From: Sphingomonas sanguinis
Lineage (GTDB): Bacteria; Pseudomonadota; Alphaproteobacteria; Sphingomonadales; Sphingomonadaceae
Assembly (NCBI RefSeq): GCF_019297835.1
Contig: NZ_CP079203.1
Span: forward strand, 276,001 to 340,000
Length of the DNA: 64,000 bases
Reading direction: 5' to 3'
Below are positions 55,932 to 64,000 of this stretch, piece after piece. Positions within the stretch are counted from its first letter, which is position 1; the number at the start of each line of letters is the position of its first letter. The notes under the pieces are model-generated. The model saw nothing but the letters and a program-made list of their open reading frames with translations. It had not been told where the DNA came from and searched no databases. The position numbers and the translations under genes are program-made.

Positions 55932-56939
55932 TCAGCCGATCTTGGCGAGCAACGCTGCCTTCTTCGCCTCGAACTCCTCCTGGCTCAATGCTCCCGCGAC
56001 GTGGAGTTTGTGGAGCTTCTCGATCAGTGCGAACGGGTCTTCGGCAGGCGGGGAGGGGGCGGGCGGGGAGGGGGCGGCGCTCGTTCCGCCCGCCAGACCC
56101 GATGCCATCGCCTGACCCAGCGCCGCCCCCGCAGCGGCACCTGCGCCCAGAGACGCCATGCCGCCATTCTGCCCCGCCGCCGCGTCGATCGCGTCGGCGG
56201 CCTGGAAGCGGACATAATCGTCGAGGTTGCCGATGACCCGCATCGCGCTCGCCTTGTCGAAATGCGCCTGAACCTCGTCGGGCAACGACACGCTTTCGAC
56301 GAAGAAGCTGGCCATCTCCAGCCCCCATTGCGCAAAGGCGGGCGCGACCGCGAGACGCAGGCGGTCCGACAGCGCCTGCTGGTCGCCAGCGAGGTCGACG
56401 AACGCGATCTCGCTGCGGCCCAGCTCACTGGCGATGGCGGTGGCGATCGCACCACGCAGCTGCGGTTCCAGATCGCCAACGCGAACATGCTCCAGCGTGC
56501 CCATCACGGTCGCCTTGAACCGTGGGACGTCGGCGATGCGGAACGAATAGCTGCCGAAGGTGCGCACCCGGATCGGTCCGTAATCCTTGTCGCGCACGGT
56601 GATTGGCTGCGCCGTGCCCCATTTGAGGCCCGCATGTTCGCGCACGGTGAAGAAATAGAGATCGGCCTTGAACGGCGATACGAAGCCCTTGTCCCAGTTC
56701 ATCAGCGCGGTCAGCACCGGCAGGTTATCGGTCTCCAGCGTATGGCGACCGGGCTCGAAGGCGTCGGCGATCCGCCCCTCCTCATAGAAAAAGGCGATCT
56801 GTCCGTCTCGAACGGTCAGCGATGCGCCATTCTGGATCGCATGGTCGCGCATGGGATAGCGCAGCGCTAGGTCGTCCGGCGCCTCGACCCAGTCGATGAC
56901 GTCGATGAACTGTTTGCTCAGAAAATCGAACAGACCCAT
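55932..56939 (-). CDS. SPFH-domain protein with C-terminal SHOCT (YdjI-like)
   Basis: 335 residues from MGLFDFLSKQFIDVIDWVE. SPFH (band 7, virion-core/YdjI type) at about 20-240 with LALRYPMRDHAIQNGASL, ADLYFFTVREHAGLKWGTAQ, VRTFGSYSFRIADVPRF and MRVIGNLDDYVRFQAADAI; a Gly/Ala- and Pro-rich linker (265-300); and a SHOCT helix pair (FALIEKLHKLHVAGALSQEEF) at the end. B. subtilis YdjI recruits partners to stressed membrane; the same is inferred here. First gene of the eight-gene operon and divergent from the beta-lactamase-like gene. Confidence 0.88.
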   Translation of the reverse strand: MGLFDFLSKQFIDVIDWVEAPDDLALRYPMRDHAIQNGASLTVRDGQIAFFYEEGRIADAFEPGRHTLETDNLPVLTALMNWDKGFVSPFKADLYFFTVREHAGLKWGTAQPITVRDKDYGPIRVRTFGSYSFRIADVPRFKATVMGTLEHVRVGDLEPQLRGAIATAIASELGRSEIAFVDLAGDQQALSDRLRLAVAPAFAQWGLEMASFFVESVSLPDEVQAHFDKASAMRVIGNLDDYVRFQAADAIDAAAGQNGGMASLGAGAAAGAALGQAMASGLAGGTSAAPSPPAPSPPAEDPFALIEKLHKLHVAGALSQEEFEAKKAALLAKIG

Positions 56940-57028
56940 GCGCACTCCCCCTGCGGGCCGAACGCTACTGGGTCGGGCGCGGAAAGCAATATCCGCGTCG
57001 CCGAACATGGCCGGGCGGCAGGGGGGAG

Positions 57029-57067
57029 GTCGGGCCGCACATTCTGCGCGACGTGCCCGACTTTTTT
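57029..57067 (+). terminator. Terminator-like hairpin in the leader of the beta-lactamase-like gene
   Basis: GTCGGGC at 57029-57035 pairs with GCCCGAC at 57055-57061, followed by TTTTTT, 47 bases before the ATG. No gene precedes on this strand, so it is either an attenuator or a stop for antisense transcripts. It lies in the 174-base gap shared with the SPFH gene. Confidence 0.5.
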
Positions 57068-57113
57068 GGTTAGCGTTCCGCTCGCTGATTCCGTCCGTGA
57101 TCGAGTAGTCTGT

Positions 57114-57971
57114 ATGCGTATTATCCCGTTATCCCATCTGCTTCTGATGGGTGTCGCGACAATCTGCGCCATCCCCGCCCCGGCCGCCGCCCGGTCTTTC
57201 GAACTGGTCGAGCTGCAAAGGGAGATGAATGCGCTGCTGGCGAACCGTTCCGGCGAATATGGCATCGCGGCGATCGACCTGGACGATGGCTCGACCGCTG
57301 CGGTCAACGGCCAGATCGCCTTTCCGATGGCAAGCACGGTGAAGCTGGCCATTGCGGGCGCCTATCTGGCGGAGGTGGATCAGGGACGCCGTAGCCTGAA
57401 CGATATCGTCAACGGCCGTACCGCCGCCAGAGCCATGGAGGCGATGATCGTGCGCAGCGACAATCTCGCCGCCGATCAGCTGTTCGCCACGCTCGGGGGC
57501 CCGGCCAAGGTCCAGCAATGGGTGTTGTCGCACAATATCAGTGGAATGCGGATCGATAGGACGATCGCGCAGCTGCTTCGCGAGCGGGGCCATCTGGCCG
57601 ATATCAAGGATGTGGCGACGCCGGTCGCAATGGTCGAGTTGCTCCGGACGCTTGACCGGGGAACCGCGCTGTCGGCGCAGAGCCGCGCCTATCTGCTGGG
57701 GTTGATGAGCCAGTGCCGGACGGGCACCCGGCGCATCCGCGCGCTGCTTCCCGTCGGAACGCGGGTGGAGGACAAGACAGGCACGCTCGACGGCATCACC
57801 AACGATGTCGGTTTCATCACCATGCCGGATGGCCGCCGCGTCGCGATCGCCGTCTTCGCGAGGGGAGGGCGCGACCGCCAGCCCGTCATCGCCGAAGTGT
57901 CGCGCATGATCTATGACCGGTTGGCCGACGGCGTGCGCAACGCGGTGGCCGCCTTCATGAAATTGCGTTGA
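57114..57971 (+). CDS. Class A beta-lactamase-like serine hydrolase
   Basis: 285 residues with a signal peptide (MRIIPLSHLLLMGVATIC to PAAA). Active-site motifs: Ser74-x-x-Lys77 in MASTVKLAIAG, Ser115-Asp116-Asn117 in VRSDNLAADQL, and Lys221-Thr-Gly in VEDKTGTLDG. The omega loop that should hold Glu166 (ExxxN) shows only HLADIKDVATP, with no Glu, so deacylation would be slow; it may be a weak lactamase, a penicillin-binding enzyme, or another serine hydrolase. Also has QCRTGTRRI before KTG, typical of this subgroup. Confidence 0.85.
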   Translation: MRIIPLSHLLLMGVATICAIPAPAAARSFELVELQREMNALLANRSGEYGIAAIDLDDGSTAAVNGQIAFPMASTVKLAIAGAYLAEVDQGRRSLNDIVNGRTAARAMEAMIVRSDNLAADQLFATLGGPAKVQQWVLSHNISGMRIDRTIAQLLRERGHLADIKDVATPVAMVELLRTLDRGTALSAQSRAYLLGLMSQCRTGTRRIRALLPVGTRVEDKTGTLDGITNDVGFITMPDGRRVAIAVFARGGRDRQPVIAEVSRMIYDRLADGVRNAVAAFMKLR

Positions 57972-58458
57972 GTCGGCGGGCGGCGACGGCCGGGATATAA
58001 TCTGCGGCTGGCACAGCCTTCGACTGACGGGCGTGATTGGTCTTTACATGGTCTCGCCGGACTGCGCGGGTCCGATAGCTGGTCCTTTCGTTTCTGGAAT
58101 GGGGCGCTGGTCGACCGCTGAACGAATGGCGGCTGAGTCGAGATGTGCCGGAGCGATCGCCTCGAGGCATAGCGAGTCGCCGCTTCTCCTCATGCTTCCC
58201 ATCCGAAGCAGCTAACTCGACGAGTTTTGTCTTTTTACTTCATATGGTTAATATATTTCGGACTAGGGCCATACTGTCCGGCTTAAGACATGGCCAGTCC
58301 GATGACTTCCGAGCATTGTGTTGTCTCATGCTCGATATGCTTCAAAGAATAATGAATGATAACGCTATCAATACTTGCCAAAAACCATCGGCTAAGTTGT
58401 TGATCTATCATGAACATTGAAAAGGCGTATCATCGATCTGCCCACGAAGTGTGACAAG

Positions 58459-58471
58459 TGGTATCGTACCA
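58459..58471. promoter_or_regulatory. Operator-like palindrome 1 upstream of the 1026-residue TonB receptor
   Basis: TGGTA-TCG-TACCA, symmetric except for the centre, 117 bases before the ATG. Resembles half-sites of LacI and GntR sugar regulators. Confidence 0.4.
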
Positions 58472-58549
58472 TTGCGAAACCTAAAAAAACATGATCCAAA
58501 AGGTTTGGCGGCGGGGGAAGCGGCAAAAGGCGCTAGCCCGCCCCGGGGA

Positions 58550-58569
58550 ATGGTAAGAGATATTACCAT
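58550..58569. promoter_or_regulatory. Operator-like palindrome 2 upstream of the 1026-residue TonB receptor
   Basis: ATGGTAA-GAGATA-TTACCAT, 7-base perfect arms, ending 18 bases before the ATG and next to AAGGGGGAG ribosome site. It shares GGTAA/TTACC arms with the site at 29093. Could be an operator or could hide the ribosome site in a weak RNA stem. Confidence 0.5.
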
Positions 58570-58587
58570 ATAAGGGGGAGTAACTAT

Positions 58588-61500
58588 ATGAGAAGCATTG
58601 GAATTCTACTCGCCACCAGCTGCGTTGCCGCGATATGGGCAATGCCGGTGGCCGCGCAGATCGGGCAAATCACGTCTGGCGCCGACACCGACAAGGCCAA
58701 GAGCGAGAGCCAGAAGCGCGCCGAGCAACAGAATGCGCGTTTGGATGGCGGCGATCAGGGCAAGGCGTCGGAAACCGGATCGAACGACGTCGTCGTCACC
58801 GGCTCTCGCATCGTCAATCCGAACCTCGCCTCGGCCGCGCCAATCCAGGCGATTTCCGCCCAGGAAATCAAGCTGAGCGGCGCGGTGAACGTCGAGGACG
58901 TGCTGAACCGATTGCCGCAGATCGTTCCCTACGCGCCCCAGGCGGATGACGAGGGCAACGGCACCGCCAAGGTCAGGCTGCGCAACATCGGTGGATCGGG
59001 CGGCGCGGCGCTGGTGCTGGTGGATGGTCAGCGTCTCGGTGGCCAGGTGGCGACCGACGTCAATTCGATCCCGCCTGCGCTGATCCAGCGGATCGACGTT
59101 CTGACCGGCGGCGCTGCGGCCGTCTATGGCCCGGACGCGCTGACCGGCGTGGTGAATTTCGTCCTGAAGAAGAATTTCAAGGGGCTGCAGGTCGACGCCA
59201 ATTACGGCTTCTTCAACCACCTCAACCGCCGCAATGTCGTGACCGACACCGCCCAGTCGCGCGGCTTCGCGGTGCCGCTGGGCATGACCAATGACGGCGG
59301 TCGGGCGACCATCAACGTGACGGCGGGGACCAGCCTGCTCGACGACCGACTGTCGCTCTCCGGCTATGCCAGCTATCGCCATACCGACAACCTGCCCTAT
59401 ACCTCGCGTTCGACCCAGGCCTGTCACCTGATCCAGGCGGGGATCGACCAGCCGCTGAACTGCGACAGCACGCTCTATTCGGTCAACGGCGTCATCCAGA
59501 GGCTGAGCGACGGCGCGCTGTTCACCAACGCCCGCGACGGCAGCCGTAACTTCAGTCCCTACCGCAACACGCAGGATGCGACGACCGACCGGCAGAACCG
59601 GATGGACAGCAGCTATCAGATGCTGCGCGGCAACGAGCGCTACAATGCGGGCGGTTTCCTGTCGTTCAAGATGACCGACTGGGCCGAGCTGTACGGTAGC
59701 TATATGTACACGAAGAACACCAGCCAGGGTACGTACAGCCCAGCGACCGCGCCCATCTTCGCGACGGACAACGGCTATCAGCTCAACTGCAACAACCCGC
59801 TGATGTCGGCGCAGCAGGCCCAGATTCTGTGCGGCGCGGCGGCCGGCACCTCGGCGACGGTGCCGATCGATTTCGGCTATCGCTTCGCGAAGCTTGCGAC
59901 CCAGACCATCGACTATCAGCAATTCTACCACCGGGCGACCCTGGGGGTGCGTGGCGATTTTGGGGGAGCCTGGCATTACGATGTCGGCGGCGTCTGGGCC
60001 AAGGCGCTGATCAAGAGTTCGATCAACCGCAACTGGGACCCTTCGCTCGACAACATCGCAAAGGCGCTGAACGTCGTCAACGTGAACGGCGTGCCGACCT
60101 GCGTGTCGAAGGTCAACGGGACCGATCCCAACTGCGTCCCGCTCGACATCTTCCAGGGCGGCAACAGCGATCTGGCGTCCTATAACTATATCTTCCAATA
60201 CGCACCGAACGGACCCACCCGGAACGTCAGTTATTTCCTGGACGGTCAGGCCAATATCAGCGGCGATCTAGGCCATTATGGCATTCGCTCACCGCTGGCG
60301 GCCGATGGCGTGCAGGTCAGCTTCGGGGCTGAAATCCGGCATGACATCGCGAACAATTTCACCAGCGCCGACTATAACAGCATCATCCAGAACACCCCCA
60401 ACCCCTCCTCGTCGGCGCGGGGGACGCAGACGGCCAAGGAACTGGCGGCCGAAATCCAGGTCCCGCTGGTGCAGGACAAGCCCTGGACCAATCTGCTCGG
60501 CGTCAGCGGCGGCTATCGCGCGTCGAACTACGATACCTCGTCGCGGACCTTCTTCAGCACCTGGAAGCTGGAAGGCACCTGGGCGCCGGTGCGGGATATC
60601 CGGTTCCGCGTGGCGCGCAATTTCGCCTCGCGCGCACCCAATGTCTTCGAGGCGACGCAGAACATCAACTTCGGCCGCAACATCAACTTCCGCGACCCGT
60701 GCGGCCCCGGCGAGAACGGCGCCGCGCCGCTCGCCAGCCTTCAGGCGTGCCAGTTGCAGCCCGGCTTCCAGGCGTCGACCTATGGCAGTGCCTATCTGAA
60801 CTGCCCGCAGGAAGGCTGTATCTATCGCTTCGGCGCCGTGGATCCCAAGCTGGGCCCGCAGACTGCCAATACCCTGACCTATGGTCTGGTGCTGACGCCC
60901 CGCTTCCTGCCACGGTTCAGCTTCTCGGTGGATCATTACGAGATCCGCTATACCAATCAGATCGTCGGTCTGGATCAGGACAGCATCGTCGGCAACTGCA
61001 TCGGCTATGCCACCGATCCGACCGAGCTGAACCGCATCTCCTGCCAGCAATTCGTGCGCAACGGCGATGGCAGGCTGTTCGGCAACATCAACAGTCCGAA
61101 TTCCGGCTTCGTCAGTTCGCTGGTGCTCAATGTGCCCAACCAGACCGGCACGACCGGTTACGACTTCCAGGCGCATTACGACCTGCCGGTCGCTTCGGGC
61201 ACCTTTGCCACCGACTTCAACGGCGGCATCGTCAACAGCGCGGCGTCGGTTTCCAACCAGTCGGGCAATGTCGGCTATTTCGGAGACGGCGTGGGCAATC
61301 CCATTCCGAAGTGGCGCCACAATCTGCGCGGCACCTTCACCGGGGCGGAGGGCGTGTTCCAAGTCTCGCTGAACTGGCGTTACATCTCTGGCACCACAAG
61401 CGGCACGCTACGCGATCCGACCAAGGTCCAGAAGACGTTCGCGCATATCCCTGCCTACAGCTATTTCGATCTGGCGGCGAACGTGAACATCGCCAAGCGG

Positions 61501-61668
61501 ATGACGCTGGGTGTTACCATCAACAACCTGCTCGACAAGGATCCGCCGATCATCCCGGCACGAGGCGGTTACGGCCAATATTCGATCAACGGGTGGCAGA
61601 ACTCGCCCGTCAATTTCTACGATATCTACGGCCGTTATATCCAGTTCTCGGTCACCACCAATTTCTGA
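58588..61668 (+). CDS. TonB-dependent receptor, large oligosaccharide type
   Basis: 1026 residues. Signal peptide ending PVAAQ, a charged linker rich in Lys/Gln (DTDKAKSESQKRAEQQN), TonB-box-like DVVVTGSRI, plug (VLNRLPQIVPYAPQ, VRLRNIGGSGGAALVLVDGQRL, VLTGGAAAVYGPDALTGVVNFVL), barrel ending YIQFSVTTNF. Of the same subtype as the receptor at 29139 and longer than iron-type receptors. It stands alone, with AAGGGGGAG before the ATG; substrate is unknown. Confidence 0.93.
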   Translation: MRSIGILLATSCVAAIWAMPVAAQIGQITSGADTDKAKSESQKRAEQQNARLDGGDQGKASETGSNDVVVTGSRIVNPNLASAAPIQAISAQEIKLSGAVNVEDVLNRLPQIVPYAPQADDEGNGTAKVRLRNIGGSGGAALVLVDGQRLGGQVATDVNSIPPALIQRIDVLTGGAAAVYGPDALTGVVNFVLKKNFKGLQVDANYGFFNHLNRRNVVTDTAQSRGFAVPLGMTNDGGRATINVTAGTSLLDDRLSLSGYASYRHTDNLPYTSRSTQACHLIQAGIDQPLNCDSTLYSVNGVIQRLSDGALFTNARDGSRNFSPYRNTQDATTDRQNRMDSSYQMLRGNERYNAGGFLSFKMTDWAELYGSYMYTKNTSQGTYSPATAPIFATDNGYQLNCNNPLMSAQQAQILCGAAAGTSATVPIDFGYRFAKLATQTIDYQQFYHRATLGVRGDFGGAWHYDVGGVWAKALIKSSINRNWDPSLDNIAKALNVVNVNGVPTCVSKVNGTDPNCVPLDIFQGGNSDLASYNYIFQYAPNGPTRNVSYFLDGQANISGDLGHYGIRSPLAADGVQVSFGAEIRHDIANNFTSADYNSIIQNTPNPSSSARGTQTAKELAAEIQVPLVQDKPWTNLLGVSGGYRASNYDTSSRTFFSTWKLEGTWAPVRDIRFRVARNFASRAPNVFEATQNINFGRNINFRDPCGPGENGAAPLASLQACQLQPGFQASTYGSAYLNCPQEGCIYRFGAVDPKLGPQTANTLTYGLVLTPRFLPRFSFSVDHYEIRYTNQIVGLDQDSIVGNCIGYATDPTELNRISCQQFVRNGDGRLFGNINSPNSGFVSSLVLNVPNQTGTTGYDFQAHYDLPVASGTFATDFNGGIVNSAASVSNQSGNVGYFGDGVGNPIPKWRHNLRGTFTGAEGVFQVSLNWRYISGTTSGTLRDPTKVQKTFAHIPAYSYFDLAANVNIAKRMTLGVTINNLLDKDPPIIPARGGYGQYSINGWQNSPVNFYDIYGRYIQFSVTTNF

Positions 61669-61722
61669 TGACCGATGCCATGGCCTGCGATCGTCCATTC
61701 GCATGCCATGGATGATGAATAG

Positions 61723-61757
61723 CATGGTCCCCGGTGACGCCTTCACCGGGGACCATG
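61723..61757. terminator. Perfect 15-bp stem-loop downstream of the TonB receptor
   Basis: CATGGTCCCCGGTGA / TCACCGGGGACCATG with a 5-base loop, about 55 bases after the stop. No T-run, so intrinsic termination is uncertain, but it should stabilise the 3' end. Confidence 0.6.
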
Positions 61758-61844
61758 TCGTATAGGCAGGCCTATTACCGAAATTTCCGTGGGCCGACGC
61801 CTCAGGCATTTCGTTCGGGCGTCCCGAACGATAAAGGCATCGCG

Positions 61845-62045
61845 ATGAAAAGCCCGTGCATCAGCATATGCCGTTTCGACGGCCGCACCGGCTGGTGCGT
61901 CGCATGTGGACGGACCCTGCCGGAATGCCGCGAGTGGAAGAAGGCACCTCGACCAAAACTGCTGGCGATCAGCAAGGCTTTGCCCGCGCGGCTGGCGAAG
62001 CTCGACGCGCGCGGAATACGCGTGGTCGAGGACAGCATCGCATGA
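61845..62045 (+). CDS. DUF1289 protein
   Basis: 66 residues, MKSPCISICRFDGRTGWCVACG. The CxxxC...CxxC pattern followed by RTLPECREWKK is the DUF1289 signature (small zinc- or Fe-S-binding-like proteins, function unknown). AAAGG eight bases upstream fixes this start rather than 61734. It is 154 bases upstream of the RpfF-like gene. Confidence 0.88.
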   Translation: MKSPCISICRFDGRTGWCVACGRTLPECREWKKAPRPKLLAISKALPARLAKLDARGIRVVEDSIA

Positions 62046-62198
62046 TCCCCTTGCACGGTAGAGAGAAGCCGATGGCCCACTAACTAACTTAGTATAAAGC
62101 CGAAATGGGGGCTTTGTGCCAGTTTCGGCAAAGGGCGTGCCCGGCGTCGGGGCTATCTTCGACAGGCAGCATGGTGCTGCATGTTGAGAGTATCACCG

Positions 62199-63104
62199 AT
62201 GACCGCTTATGACCCCAACCTGGTGAAAGACCTTCGCGACGATCGCGCCACGTCCCTGTCCCAAGCCGCCCACGCCCTGAGCTTCGATCAGCTCGTCTCG
62301 CGCTATGACGGCCGGACGCAGACTCTCTGGACCGACATGCGGCCGCGCACCCGGCCCAGCTTCAACCCCGACCTGTTGCGGGACTTCGAACGCTGGCAGG
62401 ACGGTATCGTCCAGGCGGTCGATACGGGCGAGCTGCCGATCCGTTATCTGGTGCTCGGCTCGCGCTTTCCCGGCGTCTTCTCGCTGGGCGGCGACCTGGA
62501 CCTGTTCGCGCAGGCGATCCGGGACCGCAACCATGATGCGCTCGCCCATTACGGGCATCGCTGCGTCCATATCCTCTACCGCAACATGCGTGGCCTGGAG
62601 CGGCCGATCGTCACCATCGGTCTGGTCGAGGGCGATGCGCTGGGCGGCGGGTTCGAGGCGCTCTTGTCCTTCCACGTCGTCATTGCCGAGCGGGGCACCA
62701 GCTTCGGGCTCCCCGAGACGATGTTCGGTCTGTTCCCCGGCATGGGGGCGCATTGCTTCCTGTCGCGGCGGCTGGGCGCGGCGCGGGCCGAGCAGATGAT
62801 CCTGAGCGGTCGGACCTATAGCGCCGAGGAACTGTACGAGATGGGCCTCGTCCACGGTCTGGCCGAGCGGGGCGGGGGGCGGCAGATGGTCGCCGACTAT
62901 ATTCGCCAGAACGATCGGCGGCACAGCGCGCATTGCGCCATCTATGAGGCGTCACGCGCGGTCAATCCGCTGCCGCTGGAGGAACTGGAGGGTGTGGTCG
63001 ATCTTTGGGCGGACGCCGCACTGCGCCTGACGGAGGGCGATCTCAAGCGGATGGAACGGTTGGTCGCGGCGCAAAGCCGTCTGCGCGACAAGATGCAGGC
63101 GTAA
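62199..63104 (+). CDS. rpfF: RpfF-like enoyl-CoA hydratase (DSF synthase)
   Basis: 301 residues. Crotonase fold with the RpfF-specific stretch VEGDALGGGFEALLSFHVVI (143-162) and RGTSFGLPETMFGLFPGMG (165-183); catalytic Glu153 and Glu173 match the two crotonase glutamates. RpfF makes cis-2-unsaturated fatty acids (DSF family signals) from acyl-ACP. N-terminus LWTDMRPRTRPSFNPDLLRDF is also typical. GAGAG precedes the ATG by eight bases; ATG at 62181 is possible. RpfC/RpfG-type sensors are not in the window. Confidence 0.88.
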   Translation: MTAYDPNLVKDLRDDRATSLSQAAHALSFDQLVSRYDGRTQTLWTDMRPRTRPSFNPDLLRDFERWQDGIVQAVDTGELPIRYLVLGSRFPGVFSLGGDLDLFAQAIRDRNHDALAHYGHRCVHILYRNMRGLERPIVTIGLVEGDALGGGFEALLSFHVVIAERGTSFGLPETMFGLFPGMGAHCFLSRRLGAARAEQMILSGRTYSAEELYEMGLVHGLAERGGGRQMVADYIRQNDRRHSAHCAIYEASRAVNPLPLEELEGVVDLWADAALRLTEGDLKRMERLVAAQSRLRDKMQA

Positions 63105-64000
63105 TCAACCGGCCTCGGGCAGGGGACCAGCCTGCCCGAGGCTTTCCTCGCGGGCTGCGGTATGGGCGAAGAGCGCGGCCACCTCCTCGGCGGGCATCGG
63201 CCGGGCCAGCAGATAGCCCTGCACGGAATCGCAGCGCGTCCGCCGCAGCTGTTCGAGCTGGGCAGGGGTTTCGACCCCCTCCGCGACCGTCCTCATGCCC
63301 AGCTTGGCGGCGAGCTCGACGATGGTCTGGACGATCGCGATCGAGGCGCTGTTATGCTCCAGGTCCATGACGAAGGATCGATCGATCTTGAGCGTCTGGA
63401 ACGGAAATTGGGTCAGATAGCTCAGCGAGGAATAGCCGGTCCCGAAATCGTCCAGCGTCGTGCACACATCGATCTCGTTCAGCGCGGTCAGCGCCGCAAG
63501 CGACCGTTCGACATCGTCGAGCAGCACCGTCTCCGTCACCTCCAACGTCAGACGTTTTGCGGGCAGGCCGCTGTCCTTCAGCGCGCGCTCGACCGTGACG
63601 GTGAGGTCGTCGGTTCGCAATTGCACCGGCGACAGATTGACCGCGACCGTCACTTGCGACGGCCAGCTGCTCGCCGCGCGGCACGCCTGATCCAGCACCC
63701 AGGCACCGATGGGTACGATCAGACCATTTTCCTCGGCGATCGGGATGAACTCGGCGGGGGATACGGGGCCGAATTGCGGACTGTTCCACCGCAGCAGCGC
63801 TTCGCACGATGTTATTGCGCCTGTCGCCAGCCTGAAGATCGGCTGGAACAACAGATGAAACTCGCCCCGCTCCAGCGCGCCACTCATCGCGGCGGCGAGC
63901 TGGCGGCGGCGTTCGATCTTCTCGTCCATGACCGGCTCATACAGTAGGACTTGGCCGCGGCCGCTCTCCTTGGCGCGGTAGAGGGCCAGATCGGCATTCT
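63105..64000 (-). CDS. GGDEF-EAL domain protein, partial (5' end outside)
   Basis: The reading frame is open to the window edge. The first visible residues, [22 protein letters not shown], are the end of a GGDEF domain, so the ATG-like start at 63929 is internal. The EAL phosphodiesterase domain is complete: [61 protein letters not shown]. All metal/catalytic residues look intact, so it probably degrades c-di-GMP. Its stop directly abuts that of rpfF. Confidence 0.93.
   Translation of the reverse strand, partial: NADLALYRAKESGRGQVLLYEPVMDEKIERRRQLAAAMSGALERGEFHLLFQPIFRLATGAITSCEALLRWNSPQFGPVSPAEFIPIAEENGLIVPIGAWVLDQACRAASSWPSQVTVAVNLSPVQLRTDDLTVTVERALKDSGLPAKRLTLEVTETVLLDDVERSLAALTALNEIDVCTTLDDFGTGYSSLSYLTQFPFQTLKIDRSFVMDLEHNSASIAIVQTIVELAAKLGMRTVAEGVETPAQLEQLRRTRCDSVQGYLLARPMPAEEVAALFAHTAAREESLGQAGPLPEAG
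63112..63145 (+). terminator. Terminator of the rpfF-like gene, inside the end of the EAL gene
   Basis: GCCTCGGGCAGG / CCTGCCCGAGGC, a perfect 12-base stem with a 7-base loop and TTT, starting 8 bases after the rpfF stop. It lies in the last codons of the convergent EAL gene and encodes its C-terminal [11 protein letters not shown]. Confidence 0.75.

Larger units (their letters stand above)
57972..58587. other. 616-base intergenic region, AT-richer, with operator-like palindromes
   Basis: No convincing gene: a 91-codon frame at 58145-58420 lacks family resemblance, ribosome site and sphingomonad codon use. Composition is lower in GC than the flanks, notably 58220-58500. It includes two symmetric sites listed separately and should hold the promoter of the large TonB receptor. 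Confidence 0.55.

Noticed and set aside
58145..58420. Possible 91-codon gene before the large TonB receptor
   Set aside because: No ribosome site, codon use unlike neighbours, and no recognisable family; it overlaps an AT-richer regulatory region.

Overview
The window is GC-rich DNA with the stamp of a Sphingomonas-like alphaproteobacterium (family Sphingomonadaceae). The assignment rests on gene content: four large TonB-dependent receptors, a TonB/glycosidase/MFS locus for plant polysaccharide, an RpfF-type fatty-acid-signal synthase, an L13 protein of alphaproteobacterial style, and short inverted repeats and long palindromic elements between genes. I see no insertion sequence, prophage, integrase or CRISPR array, so it reads as ordinary chromosome.

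Layout. 1-9.7 kb: the 5' part of trmFO, a DUF488 protein, a soluble CBS-domain chemoreceptor, gyrA with a DUF952 gene, an SDR/yaaA pair and an exported TPR protein. 9.7-18.7 kb: an Lrp regulator, then genes for surface polysaccharide (histidine kinase, polysaccharide deacetylase, manC, polyprenyl sugar-phosphate transferase, TPR protein, DUF815 ATPase). 18.8-28.8 kb: tRNA-Pro(CGG), the NAD-salvage pair pnuC/nadR-like kinase, lepA, modABC, rplM-rpsI, heme A synthase and a Zur-like regulator. 29-47 kb: a hemicellulose-utilisation locus with two TonB receptors, two GH43 enzymes, GH31, GH2, an esterase-like hydrolase, two ACS-type MFS transporters and a LacI regulator; it carries a perfect palindromic operator and a GntR-type operator-like site. 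47-50 kb: a nucleoside deaminase, tRNA-Pro(TGG) and a siderophore-type receptor with a Fur-like box.

50.1-56.9 kb (minus strand) holds the most unusual unit: eight tightly packed genes, in order of transcription an SPFH/SHOCT protein, two DUF4178/zinc-ribbon proteins, a 53-residue membrane peptide, a DUF350 membrane protein, a membrane-embedded spermidine synthase, a Tat/lipoprotein-like FAD amine oxidase and S-adenosylmethionine decarboxylase. It looks like a self-contained polyamine system tied to the cell envelope. The SPFH/zinc-ribbon part recalls B. subtilis YdjI/YdjG, and the DUF350/polyamine link recalls E. coli yjfL/yjfC.

57-64 kb: a class A beta-lactamase-like protein without the usual omega-loop glutamate, a 1026-residue TonB receptor behind an AT-richer regulatory region, a DUF1289 protein, an RpfF-like DSF synthase, and convergent to it a GGDEF-EAL protein that runs off the window. 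Signal synthase and cyclic-di-GMP enzyme side by side suggest a cell-density circuit.
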